A DNA stretch of 64,000 bases from Anoplopoma fimbria. Taxonomy: Eukaryota; Chordata; Actinopteri; Perciformes; Anoplopomatidae. The first letter of the stretch is position 1; each line of letters opens with the position of its first letter. A program made the position numbers and the translations under genes. The notes below the pieces were generated by a model. The model was not told the origin of the DNA, searched no databases, and saw only the letters and a list, made by a program, of their open reading frames with translations. This document shows, piece by piece, positions 53,694 to 64,000 of the stretch. The stretch is taken from assembly GCF_027596085.1 (NCBI RefSeq), contig NC_072469.1, positions 11,739,914-11,803,913 on the forward strand, read 5' to 3'.

Positions 53694-56600
53694 CAGCATT
53701 TACAACATCTGTGGAAGGGGGGCATTTAAATCAGCATTTACAACATCTGTGGAATCATAAAAATTACATTCACACATGAAAACTGATCGGACTGCTCCTG
53801 AATGTGACCCACTTATAGCACTGAAACAACCAACACTAATGTAGTTGTACATGTATCTATTTTTTATATGCACACATTCTGAGAAATGTTTATCCTTATA
53901 AATGCTACAGTTAGGGTTTCTAAATGCAATAAATAAAAAAAACAATAAATATAAAAATATATACATTACAAATACATCAATTATAAAGGATGGTCGGTCA
54001 TATGTAACTTGGAACAGGTTTTGCCTGCTGTAATCATTTCTCCTGTTCATATTGGCAGTTGCAAAAATGAATTAATAACATGTGTCCCAAACAGTGACAG
54101 TGCTGATAACGAAACACATTAGCAGGTAGCTACACTGAGCTGCCTAGAGCAGATGCTGTCTAATCTTTCCTATATCCTTTGTTTGAGAACATCCCAGACT
54201 CAAGTTGCTCTGCAATCATTTGCAACAAGCTATCTTTAAATTCATCATCTCTGTAATCCTTACTTTGTTTGTCCCAAAGTGCTGGGTGCCAGGTGAAAAA
54301 AGTGAATGAGCTCATCAGATGCCATTTTGGATAATGAGGTTTGTATTTATAGTGGCTCTGAGCGATCAAACAACTCTGCAGGAAAAAAAAAAAAACAGAA
54401 AATCCAACCTGGTCTGAAAACTGTAATGGCAAATCTTTATGAGTCGGTGTGTTAACGTAATTGACACAATGCGAGGTCATATTTATTTTTAACATGCAAC
54501 AATTTTGTACCAAAACTACGGACTTGGTGTGCAAAGGGCTGTGTGATTTCTCAGAGTCCGAGTTAGTGGTCTTTTTAGTACAAAGTTCCCTCTGACTTCC
54601 GAAGCCTCATATTAGCTTGACATAAACTTGTGAATATACTTATTTAGCATGAAATGGGGACTCTGGATTATTTTTCACATCACTTTAACATAAAAGGTAT
54701 TTTCTTTAGTGTATTGGTGCTTCGCATAATGTATACTGGAAGACAAGAAGCATCTTAACAAGGGGTCTTTAAATGGCCAGTATGAAGAGGAGAAAGAAAA
54801 ATCAATTCAGTCTACTGATGGGCCAATGCGATCTCATCCCTACTACTCATATTTTGACACTTGGGCAGAAGACCCCGACCTCACTGGAATCATTCCGCGG
54901 GGCAGTGTTTTGCATACTATCTTGACTCAGAAGGTCGCCGCCTGGTTATTGTTGAGAAACTGTTGCAGTTAACATCTATGTAGAGCGTCGCAGTTTAAGG
55001 CTTAAAGTCCTAAAAACCAAGCTGCTTTATTTGACACATGAGTGATGCTTTCAAATTCACAGGCCCTCTTGTAATCCCACTCTTTCAAGACTCAATGGAA
55101 AGACGAATTATATGTAATTTTATTTTTTACATTAACAAACATTACCAGAAATGTCCGTCCCTTCATTTGTTGTAGTGGCGCCCAGTGCTGCCTCATGTGT
55201 TAATAAAGCTGTCGCAGCAGCCTGAGGTTTGTGTTGTCTATGTTCAAACTAGAATTACAGCCTTGTGGTTTTATGCCAACCAGTCAAGTAGCAGTTTACA
55301 TCCATGTCTTTCCAAAATGTCATCACTTCACAATTTTACCCTGTTAAACATTTCTGTGAAATGAAAGTCTTTAGTTAAGGCCCAGAACGTGTTTTGTGAG
55401 GTCACAGTGACCTTTGACCACCAAATTCTAATCAGTTTATCTTACAGTTGGCTCAAAGCGTTCCTGACATATCAAGCTCATGGGCAAAGGAAGGACCGCC
55501 CGGAAACATAATACCACTGTCCACAGCTGTCGCCAGCGCAGAGGCATTAGGAGTAGACAATGTTCCCGAGTTCAAAAGGTTCCTCGGTTTCCTTCTATGG
55601 AAATACACTATTTTGTGTCGCTCAAGCTAGTGCTTAACTATGGCATGTTTTATTAGTCAGTTGGTCCTCCTGCCTCTGTAGTTAAAAATAGGTTAATAAT
55701 ACCCCTGATGCACAACCACTGCAGCAAAACAGCTTTTCATGCCGCTCCGCAAACGAGACTGTAGCTGAAGCTGCCACAGAGAGAGTGGAAGACAGTGTTT
55801 ATGCCGAGAGCAGTAGGTTATATTTAGATCCCCACAGTCTGCAGCCAAAAAGTACATGTCACCAAATGCACAGGTCAAACATACAATCACCCTCTTCACA
55901 CACATATCCATGCTGTCTACTGTCACACACACAAACACGCACAAACACTCACTAAACTCACGTGGAGACCTGATTCCATTAAGTCTCACAAAAAACAAGC
56001 TTAATTCAAGGTGACTGGTTTAATCAGAGACAGTTTTAGAACGGAGAGGGCTGCAAACCGACAGAGTCCGTGTTGATGATTTAAGCAAGTGTCAACTGGC
56101 CCTTTGCTAAGCCCCGCCCCCCTGTGCTACTCAGTCAAGCCGTCAGAGCTACCATGGAGCCCACATGGTCACTAACTCCATTAATAAATTATATTTAACT
56201 GTGTGAAAAAGAGATTTCATAAAGAAGCAGACGGAAGGGTCAACAATATGTGTTTGAAGGATAAATCCAGGGTTTGTCAAACTGATTCAGCAGTGAAAAC
56301 AAGGTAAAAAGATAAAGTTTGAATCTAAAGCCACAGATCACAGTGTAAAGTGAACCACCACATCAGCTGGTGATGGAGACAGAAGACAATGAAATGAAGG
56401 TACAACAGTGTTACTGTAAAGCCGGGTAAGTCTTCGTCTACTGCTACAATCATTAAAAGGCAGATGCAGCATGTGTATGAATTCAGTATACTTTCAGTAG
56501 CTAGCATAGCATAATTGTGCTAATGCTAGTTAATGATGTGCTATATTGTTCTTGTCATCTTAGTTTTACATTTATATATAATAATATGTTTATTTGTATA

Positions 56601-58840
56601 GCACTTATCAAAACAAGTTTACAAATTGACCCACAAAAAAGATAAGTAACCATATAAATAAAACACAATAAGAACAACACTAAACTAATAGTGTGCAGAA
56701 AGGCACATCAAACAAATAAAGCAACACAAAAGTTACAATTATTTAAAAATAATGATAGTTTTAAAAAGGATAACTTATAAGATATGTTTTAAGCAAATAT
56801 TTAAAAATAGATAGTGTACTGCCAAGCCTAATCTCCTCATTCAGAGAGTTCCAGAGCTTCGGACCCCTGATGGCCAAGTTACACATGTTCACCAACCTTA
56901 ACCTCGGGACCACTAGCACAGGAAGACTTGAGGATCTTAGGCCACGACTTGAGTCATAGGGAGTCCAAAACCAAGAATAATCACAGAAACCAGCCACTGT
57001 TTGTAATTCCATTAACACGATAAAAATACCAAAAATAATTCTGCTTTAGCTCACACTTCTATGAAAATAGAAAAACAACAATAAGCAAAATCCTCCCACA
57101 AACATCAGGCAAAGTGTGGAAATTAGGCGTAATCTGTTAACTCCTACTCATATGGCATTATTAATATTGTAGTATTGTATGAGCATGTTTCAAGTAATAT
57201 CCTCTGTCTGTAGTTAAATATTTGAGAATGTATGGATTCTTTGCTCTCCTGTCTAATATTATGTGCTTGCAATGCAACAATTTGTACTTTAAGTAAGTGC
57301 TTTTGTTAAAAACAAACGTCCCTCCTCTCAGGGGGGATGTCTAACTTCTGAAAGCTTTCCTCACCTGCCCTGCATGATGGCTGCGGAGTCGGCCCCGGAG
57401 CAGATATCCTCCATGATGTAGGGGTTCTGCTCACAGCTGACGTTGAGCGCGGTGTAGTTGGGTTTACACACAGTGAGGAAGTATGGTGTCGGGTAGCCTG
57501 TCATCAGCTGGAGGATGTCGGTGATGAGGGCCGTGGCACACAGACCGAAAGCATGAACGCCTGAGGACAGAGGATATGATGTCAAGGTTGGAAAACATGC
57601 TTAGTGGCTTTTAAAAAAAACTTCACAGCAAACGTACAGTATATACTTATTACATGTATAGAGTGTCTTTTCCAAATAAACATCCAATGTGTACAGGAAA
57701 CTTACAGTTTCTACTCATTAAATGTATTGTGTTTTTCCAAAATAAACTTCTGTGTACACAGGACATGTATGGTTTCCGTTTGTTACATGCAATACAGTGT
57801 CTTTTCAAAATAAACTTCCAATGAAGGTTTTATCGTTTTAAGGTTGACTTGTTTAGGTTAAGGAGGAGATCATGGTTTGGGTTCAAATAAGTATGCGTGT
57901 TACGTAACGTACATACGCTGTGTTTAATTACTTCAATTATGTAACAAAAGCAAGATACAAATAACTCAACATTGACTTAGTTTACCTGGGATATGAACGG
58001 CTGTATCCTAGGTGAAAGTCCACGTTTGTCTGGCCAAACACAAGTTGGTCTGACTGTCTAATAATGACACGGTGAATCTTATACAGACACTACAGGGTGC
58101 CTCTGTATCAGAGGCCCAGGTTGAGGGGTTGGGATTGAGAAAATGTTGTATATTATTGTTTGGTGTGCTGCAAGGCGCCAACGTATGCAGGCAATGTAAT
58201 TACTGACTTTAATATCAGGGTTTTAAAACATGTAGTCAGCCTTTTAAACACATAATTGTTATAGTTGTTAGACGCACAGTATACAATGTGTTCTAATCAT
58301 ACTCAGTGGGAGTCAATGCAGAGAGGAGGCTGGGTTGGATGTTGGGTCAAAACAGGACTTTCACGCAGGAGACATCTGCCCGTGTCCCATGTAATAACAA
58401 AGTCAACGTTGACTCATTTTAATACACGTCAGTCTCTTAAATAACATGGTTATTTTAAGCCAAAACCAAAGTATTTTACTCAACCTAATCAAGTAGTTTA
58501 GTTGAATTTTTGTTTTATTTTGTTTCAGTTTACAAGGTTCATTTTGTGTTTATAACTGCAACAGTAGTCCGGGAAAAAGTTTCCAGGTACAAAAAATTAA
58601 AAAATAATAAAGGACGATTCAGGCAAGTTGTTTGGGAGCCACATTTTATAGGAGTCAGGGCTGCAGCCACCATCATTTCAGGCTAGTGTATAGAAAAAAA
58701 CTCTGAGTACCGACGAAGCGAACAGTTCTGCGAATGAAGGAGTTGAAGTTGCAGCCCGCGGCGTTGATGTTGGCCTCGGCCCCGGCGCCGCTCTTCCTCC
58801 GAGACAGACAGCAGAACAGGATGGCCTCTCCGATCATTAT
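49830..58840 (-). CDS. plppr4: plppr4 (PRG-1) phospholipid phosphatase-related protein, last five exons (5' partial)
   Basis: Multi-pass neuronal membrane protein of the LPP-related family. In mammals PRG-1 is postsynaptic and modulates lysophosphatidate signalling at glutamatergic synapses. Exons in transcript order: 58840-58711, 57560-57365, 53167-53110, 52257-52084 and 51485-49830, giving 737 residues plus stop. Visible parts: intracellular loop [12 protein letters not shown], a membrane segment with ALITDILQL, extracellular loop [20 protein letters not shown] (PSGH in active phosphatases), [19 protein letters not shown], then [18 protein letters not shown], where the SR of active enzymes is TR but His and Asp remain. 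A long cytoplasmic tail follows, matching PLPPR4 ([61 protein letters not shown]). The first membrane segments and start codon lie beyond 64000. Teleosts may have duplicates (4a/4b); I cannot say which. Confidence 0.96.
51486..52083 (-). other. plppr4 last intron
   Basis: 598 bp. It contains a repeat fragment at about 51725-51990. No other structure noticed. Confidence 0.9.
51725..51990 (+). repeat. MITE-like repeat in plppr4 intron
   Basis: It begins agggctgcacctaatgattc and continues ccaattaatctaac, gacgattaatctactgac. This matches the start of a very abundant fish nonautonomous repeat. The far end is not clear. Confidence 0.55.
52084..52257 (-). CDS. plppr4: plppr4 exon (TM5-TM6, C3-like motif)
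   Basis: 174 nt, phase 0 at both ends. It encodes [18 protein letters not shown], two hydrophobic helices and the intervening [18 protein letters not shown], ending IAVYL. Acceptor tgtccacag, donor gtaggg. The His and Asp of the C3 motif are kept; Ala replaces the Pro of mammalian NHPVD. Confidence 0.95.
52258..53109 (-). other. plppr4 intron (852 bp)
   Basis: Between the PSQH exon and the TM5-TM6 exon. AT-rich. I recognise no gene or repeat in it. Confidence 0.9.
53110..53167 (-). CDS. plppr4: plppr4 58-bp exon with PSQH motif
   Basis: It completes Arg and encodes [19 protein letters not shown], then donor gtgagt. Acceptor ttgcag. PSQH replaces the PSGH of catalytically active lipid phosphate phosphatases, as in other PLPPR4 proteins. 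Phases agree with both neighbours. Confidence 0.95.
53598..53689. repeat. (TG)n microsatellite
   Basis: About 46 TG units in the 4.2-kb plppr4 intron. Confidence 0.98.
56575..57025 (-). mobile_element. LINE 3' fragment (antisense, same strand as plppr4)
   Basis: The - strand frame carries [30 protein letters not shown] and [17 protein letters not shown], typical of the C-terminal end of fish non-LTR reverse transcriptase ORFs. It is followed by a gtgctatacaaataaa-type tail. Confidence 0.75.
57365..57560 (-). CDS. plppr4: plppr4 exon (TM4 and extracellular loop)
   Basis: It encodes [57 protein letters not shown] and AAIMQG, then two bases of Arg. Acceptor gtcctcag, donor gtgagg, phase 1 in and 2 out. 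Two N-glycosylation sequons (NYT, NVS) fall in the loop. Confidence 0.96.
57561..58710 (-). other. plppr4 intron (1,150 bp)
   Basis: Largely repetitive: three tandem units of about 65 bp (57633-57824) followed by sequence of the 'gatcatggtttggg' repeat type (57840-57960) and a related inverted piece near 58445-58500. Confidence 0.85.
57633..57824. repeat. Three tandem units of about 65 bp
   Basis: Units start at cgtacagtatatacttatta (57633), cttacagtttctactcatta (57701) and tgtatggtttccgtttgtta (57765). Each contains a gtgtcttttccaaaataaac-like block. Confidence 0.85.
58711..58840 (-). CDS. plppr4: plppr4 exon (loop after TM3)
   Basis: It encodes [17 protein letters not shown], a Gly/Ala-rich stretch, then [17 protein letters not shown] and RFVG. 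The acceptor gttaacag ends at 58841; the exon starts in phase 0 and ends in phase 1. The donor is gtactc, which fits the consensus only at its first three bases. The homology match leaves no alternative end. Confidence 0.92.
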
Positions 58841-58898
58841 CTGTTAACACAACAACACATCAGTCACATGGGATCTAGAAGTACGAGACAAGGCTGTG

Positions 58899-58970
58899 AT
58901 CTCCACTGGATCTCGATTGAAACTCCACTGGATCTGTACTGGATCTCCACTGGATCTCCACTGGATCTCC
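58899..58970. repeat. 12-bp minisatellite (ctccactggat-type)
   Basis: About six imperfect copies of atctccactgga. Confidence 0.92.
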
Positions 58971-59509
58971 TGGTCCCTTCACTGTCCAAAATCCTTATTT
59001 TGTCCCTCAACTTTTACAGTTTAAGTTCCTGCTTTCTCTGTGCAGGGTCACAAGGGGCATCTTATCCTATAATTATGTTAGATGTGTTTTTGATCATTTG
59101 GGATATTCATTAGTCAATATGTAACTTTATATTTTTATACATCCAGCTTGGACACAGATGTAAACAGTAACATCCTTGTCTCAGAGCGGGGTTACTCGCT
59201 GGTCTGTGATTGGCTGTCTGATGCAGGCGGTGTCCCTCGGCTTGGCCTATCTGTGGCCCTCTGAGCTTCGGTTTAAGCCAAGAGTGCCGGCCAAGACAGC
59301 TTCTTCTTTGTGTGACACACTCGTGCACACATATACACACTCCTCCAGAAGGGACACATGGCGTTGCAGTGGGATACCTGGCCATCTGCAGAGCAACCTC
59401 CCAGAATCACAGATCTCCGCAGAACAAGGACGATGGAATGCGTCTGTGTAGATGTGTGTTTCCAAGGGTGACTGTGACGCTATTTTGGACCTGATATGAA
59501 AGTCAGTAA

Positions 59510-60030
59510 ATACCAGGCGGCAACCTCCGGCTCTGCCGAGTGAAGCCAATGCGGAAGTATCTTGAAACTTGCATTCTTTATACTGACCATAAGTCGGCGA
59601 CTCCTCTGGATGTATAGAAGTCTATGAGACAAATACTTTACTTCTCCCTTGATTTATTTCCTCAGTAAACTTTGTAAACATGAGTTTATGGTCTCAATTT
59701 CTAGTTTCAAGTCTTCAATACAGCATGATGTTCATTTAGTAAATGATGGTCCATTCAGAGTCAAATAGACCATAAATCAGGCTATGCTTTAGGATGGGGC
59801 TACACAGTGATTGACAGCTCTCTGCCATTACCAGAGCCATTATGGTGTCTCTACATCACTTCTCCGCATTCCAAATATGGTCACTTCTGTTCATCGGTTG
59901 CAAAAAACAACAAGGTGACTGCTGTAATCCAAGATGGCGAGGGCTAAATCACAGAAACCAATGCTTCAAAAACAGTAGTCCACAACCAATGGGTAACATC
60001 CACTTCTTACATGCAGTTTATGGTAAATGC
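59510..60030 (+). mobile_element. MITE-like repeat, copy 3
   Basis: It starts ccaggcggcaacctccggct. The interior matches 38947-39560 and the reverse complement of 6010-6255 (tgtatagaagtctatgaga, gtaaacatgagtttatggtc, tcaaatagaccataaa). Confidence 0.75.
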
Positions 60031-60424
60031 ATTGCCTGTACATTCAACTTGTTTCCCAACCTTGACATCACATCTTAACATGCTTTGGGTCTGCGTCACG
60101 TGACGTGGATGGAGAGAAGAGAAGTGAGGGCAGCATGCAGCGATGGCCAGAGAGAGGGATTAGGAGTGCTTAGAGGAGGACCTTCAGGGATCTGCATAAT
60201 ACTGAAACTGACACACTGTACTGAGTCTCACTAAACAAGGGTTATCTGAGGCATGTAAACCATACTTTCCTCTTGCAAAAGGAGGAAGCTGCTTACTCTC
60301 CATTTCTGTTTTATTTACAGACTAGGGATTGCTATTGAGAGTCCTTAACATTTGGTATCTTTTTACAATTTTACTGTCAGTGTGTTTTACTGTGTTTTCC
60401 TGTAAGTGTAGAAACATGGAGCAT

Positions 60425-60650
60425 GGGGCGGCTGTGGCACATGAGGTAGAGCGCTTGTCCCGTAACCACAAGGTTGGTGGTTCAAACCCCTCTACCGGCA
60501 ACATGCCGAGGTGTCCTTGAGCAAGACACCTAACCCCAAGTTGCTCCCCGGGCGCTTCATTGCAGCCCACTGCTCCTCTGGGATGGGTTAAATGCAGAGA
60601 AATAATTTCCCCATTGTGGGACTAATAAAGGATTGATTATTATTATTATG
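60425..60650 (+). mobile_element. tRNA-derived SINE, full length
   Basis: Head ggggcggctgtggcacatga, B box ggttcaaacccctctacc, middle gtgtccttgagcaagacacc, 3' tail ccattgtgggactaataaag followed by (ATT)n. The tail differs from the other SINEs here. Confidence 0.85.
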
Positions 60651-61309
60651 GAGGCCAAAAAGACACTGAAACTCTCCCCTGAAAGCCAAAGATTCGCTCC
60701 AACACCAGAACATTCCAACAAGACTGGAAGCAGTTTCACTCTCACAGTTTGACGGGTCTTTTTGACTGGTATTGTCTTCACGTGGTGAGTCATCATGGTA
60801 AAACGTGGTCATGGAGACACCTACTGTATCAGAACCTACCACAGAGGAGGTTCAAAGTATTTTACCATGTATTTATACTTCTGTGGACCGAAAGGGCGTG
60901 GATATAGAGGGGCAGGAAGTGAGAAAAGGGCCACTTAACTCCCCTGGCCTGATTTTGATGCTTCCTCTGGTTTAATCCCATGGCAAATATTAATCAAATA
61001 TAAAATAATAATATACCCAATTCAAACTGATGTTTTTTTGGTTTAATTTTGGTTTATGCACGAATGTCTAATCAACTGGAGTAAACTGTTGAATTAAGGG
61101 GAACTAGGCTGAGGCTCATGACCATCAGTCTGCCTTCCCTATTCTTAGTTACTAAGCGACCGATTCATTCAGCTCATTAGCTGCTACATTTTTGGTTAAT
61201 TCTGACTGAATGAAGGCTTGCAATGTCTTAACCAGAAATAGCAATAAACTGAAATGAATACATTACATGTGTATCTATTGAACACTGTCAGTCACTGCTT
61301 TATTTTAAT

Positions 61310-61435
61310 TTTATTTTTATTGTATAATATCTTTTATTTATTATCTTAATCTGTTTCTCTGTACTTGAGCTGCTGCAACACCCGAATTTCCCCCATGGTG
61401 ATCAATAAAGGAATATCTAAATATCTAAAACAGTG
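61310..61435 (+). repeat. LINE-type 3' tail
   Basis: gctgctgcaacacccgaatt, ccatggtgatcaataaagg and the short run atatctaaatatctaaa form a typical fish non-LTR 3' end. Confidence 0.5.
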
Positions 61436-62797
61436 CCAAATGACCTACAGCTGTTATTTCAGGAAATATATCTGGAAATTATTGGGAAATTATTTGGAAT
61501 TTACAGCCTCCAAAAATAAAGGGTCACAGAGTTAAGTTTGTCTTTGCGAATCATCTTCATTATTAATATTGTTATTATTTTAAAATGTATTTATTGAGCT
61601 TGTTTATCAACATTATTATAATATTTATTTACCCATTTATGTATTTATTTCTCTCTCCTCCTCCTTGCACATACCTGACACATTCCTCTTGTCACAGTTA
61701 TTCATATATCGACTTATGAAACACTTACACCACACACTTTCATACATGGTCACCGTACATGTACATTACTAAACTGTCTGTTGGCCTTGTACCATGTCAC
61801 GCTGACAAAATTAAATAAAGGGACTATTTTTATTTCAGCAGCATCTCCGACAACTATGGCCGACCACATCTTCCAGCTCCAGGCAGTTTGCTCTGATGAT
61901 TTCACCGCGAGGTTGATAACTGAGTTATAATAACTTTTGCTACACTCAAACTCCATTTCCCATAAGCCTTTAGGGTGGGCACCTGCTCTAACACAGAGTG
62001 ACAGTCAAAGTGCTTGAACTCTCTGCAGCACAAGAGAGGCCTTCTGACGGGAGGACGGGAAAGCCTCAGGTCTTCTTCTGCTCCACAGGTTGCCCTGGAG
62101 ATGGCTCTCTGAGGAAGAACGTGTTATCAGCTGATATGAGGAGTCTGATTCTACTGATGTCTGAAGGGAGCTCTGTGACGTGTGCAGGGCTTAGATCCAT
62201 AAAAGAGTCCGGTTTCCTCTCTCTTGGCTTCTTACGGGGAGCTTTTGGGAAGACGTTAGGTCTGTTAGCTCTTTGTGTCTCTGCTACCAAGAATTCTCGC
62301 TGTGGATCAGCCGTTCACTGGTAATGGGTTTGGCAGAGCTGGAGGTTTTTATTGCTTCTTTCTTTTTGTTTTTGTGTTCAAGGCATTTTGGAGCCAGTAA
62401 ACGAGAAAATACGGTGGAAAGAGAATGTTGAAGGGTGTAATTTCCTCTGTAGACGCCCCCCGCCAGCTTTTCAATATCCAATTTTGTCCTTCAACTTTTA
62501 CAGCTCCTGTGTTATAGCTAAAATCTCTTTAAACAGTGTCCAGTTTACTGCTTCAGGAATTAAGAAACTAAGTTTATGAAACAAGTTGTCTCGTATCTAT
62601 GTTGACTTCAGTTACAAGCAGTGGTGGGAGAACATTCATTCAAAACCTGTCACCTTCCCACAGGTTGGTGAGGAGGTGTGGACGTGTTTATTTGTGCTTT
62701 AGAACGTAACTACTGGGGAACACTCAGATAAAATTGTTTTGTTCCTCTGATTTACTGCTCTCTTCAATCACTCTCTAGCTTGCTCGACCACTGCTGG

Positions 62798-62826
62798 GCT
62801 CTCTCTCTCTCTCTCCTCTCTCTCAC
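62798..62826. repeat. (CT)n microsatellite
   Basis: CT tract with one interruption. Confidence 0.9.
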
Positions 62827-63279
62827 TCGTTCGTTTGTTGAGAGGAGGAGGGAAGTTTGAATGCTGTATTTACGAACAGCGGCCGACAATGCTTCTAGTA
62901 TACCTTTAAGTAAATGAACATTAAGGAAATTCATGTACTCAATATGCAGAGTGGCCAATTTCACACTGTTTTATTACTACTATTTATTATCACTGATGCT
63001 TTGAAGGAGAAGCATTACTGCAGTAGTTGTTCAATATGATTTAAAAACTCTTATATCAAATAAAATGTTGTGCTTTTGAACCTTCCAAACCTCCAATCTA
63101 TTAAATACATTTATGTCTAAGAGTGCTAAAATCCTTTTTTGCCAAAAAAATATTTTAACCTGCTTTTAATGTAGATTGGAACAGCAAATGTTAATTTTAA
63201 ATAAATTCTAAATTTCAGACTAAATTCACCTGAAGGGATTTTTTCACTGGAATTAAAAGCTGAAAAACAAGTACATTGT

Positions 63280-63506
63280 TAAATGTACTTGTATAACGCT
63301 TTTCTAGACAAAAGAGCACACACTTTTACACTACATGTCATCATCCACCCATTCACACCCATTAATCAGGACTCTAGCTAATCACTTGGGGTAAAGTGTG
63401 TTGCCCAAGAACACATCGAAATGGACTACTGGAGCCGCTGACCGAACCGCCGATCCTCTAATTGGAGAACGTCGACCCTGATCTACCACGGAGCCACAGT
63501 CGCCCC
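63280..63506 (-). mobile_element. tRNA-derived SINE (antisense)
   Basis: The reverse complement starts ggggcgactgtggctccgtg, has ggcggttcggtcagcgg (degraded B box) and tcgatgtgttcttgggcaac, and ends tctagaaaagcgttatacaa. The tail differs from the 34434 copy. Confidence 0.78.
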
Positions 63507-63539
63507 AGACAAATGTAGAATTAAAACCACCATATTCCC

Positions 63540-63660
63540 TCTGTTATGTGGAGTAGAAGTAGAAAGTAGCTGAAAAAGATATATGCAAGTAAAGCACAAG
63601 TACTTAAATAACTGGACTCAAGTACAGTACTTCAGTAATTGTACTTACTTACTTACTGGT
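63540..63660 (+). repeat. Interspersed repeat ('caagtacttaaataac' family)
   Basis: gaaagtagctgaaaaagata, gtaaagcacaagtacttaaa and actcaagtacagtacttcag match one end of the family also seen at 3000-3225. Confidence 0.55.
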
Positions 63661-64000
63661 TACAGGTATAACTTATATTATTGCATTAATATCACAGAGA
63701 CTTTATGTATGATTTCACTATAGTTCTTTCTTTAAAGAAACTTTGTGTATCAGTAATGGAGAGTCTGTACTGTGTTGTTACTAAGAAAGAGTCATCTGGG
63801 AGACAAACTATTTAGAGCTCAGCCTTTCTCTTTGTCAGCACAAAATTAAGTTGAGCTAGTGATTTTCATACAAAGCAAAATGACTCTCTGTGAAAAAGTC
63901 CTACAATTTGAATAAGGAAAATAATGCTCTGCTTCAGAGGAGCGGCTGTAGTCCAGATGGCACACGACTGAAGTTTGAGGGGTCCGATCTGATATACACT

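Larger units (their letters stand above)
53168..57364 (-). other. plppr4 intron (4,197 bp)
   Basis: It contains a long TG microsatellite (53598-53689), a direct repeat just after it (aaatcagcatttacaacatc at about 53690 and 53728) and an antisense LINE fragment (about 56575-57025). The rest is unassigned. Confidence 0.9.
58841..64000 (-). other. plppr4 upstream intron (partial)
   Basis: No exon for the N-terminal membrane segments was found on the - strand, so the preceding exon is beyond the window. It contains two tRNA-derived SINEs, a 12-bp minisatellite, a MITE-like copy, LINE tails and a TC tract, listed separately. Confidence 0.75.

Noticed and set aside
60425..60500. A functional tRNA gene
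   Set aside because: A- and B-box-like sequences are present, but the body continues into SINE sequence with a retroposon tail and no intact cloverleaf.
62066..62290. 74-codon - strand frame with a basic patch, in the direction of plppr4
   Set aside because: It does not resemble the expected PLPPR4 N-terminus (membrane segments, SMPYIEP-like motif) and lies in repeat-like intron DNA.

Overview
This is an ordinary stretch of vertebrate nuclear DNA, almost certainly from a ray-finned (teleost, probably percomorph) fish. The evidence is small exons with canonical GT-AG introns, two vertebrate-specific genes, very long CA/TG microsatellites, and a dense load of interspersed repeats: tRNA-derived SINEs, LINE fragments, small inverted-repeat transposons and a Ty3/Gypsy remnant. 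I see no prokaryotic, viral or CRISPR-like system.

Two protein-coding genes are recognisable, both cut by the window edge at their 5' ends. On the + strand, exons 2-7 of stk17a (DRAK1, a DAPK-family serine/threonine kinase) lie between 4969 and 19327. Exon 1 is not in the window, so 1-4968 is intron 1 sequence. On the - strand, the last five coding exons of plppr4 (PRG-1, a neuronal phospholipid-phosphatase-related membrane protein) lie between 58840 and 49830. Its N-terminal exons are beyond 64000. The genes point at each other tail to tail, with about 30.5 kb between stop codons. All splice phases were followed by hand and the reading frames join cleanly.

Layout: 1-4968 intron with repeats; 4969-19327 stk17a; 19328 to about 22650 probable stk17a 3' UTR; 22650-45700 repeat-rich intergenic DNA with LINE, SINE, MITE, tandem-repeat and Gypsy fragments plus one unexplained 87-codon frame at 29241; 45700-49829 AT-rich DNA that includes the plppr4 3' UTR; 49830-58840 plppr4; 58841-64000 upstream plppr4 intron with two SINEs and other repeats. 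The two genes have no known functional link.

The most interesting observations concern splicing of stk17a. Two of its 3' splice sites (exons 3 and 7) sit directly behind long TG tracts, and a perfect 14-bp inverted repeat lies 40 nt upstream of exon 6. Also notable are a lengthened plppr4 cytoplasmic tail and several tandem-repeat structures inside or beside transposon remnants. Repeat families were recognised from memory of common fish repeats and by comparing copies within the window, not by database search.
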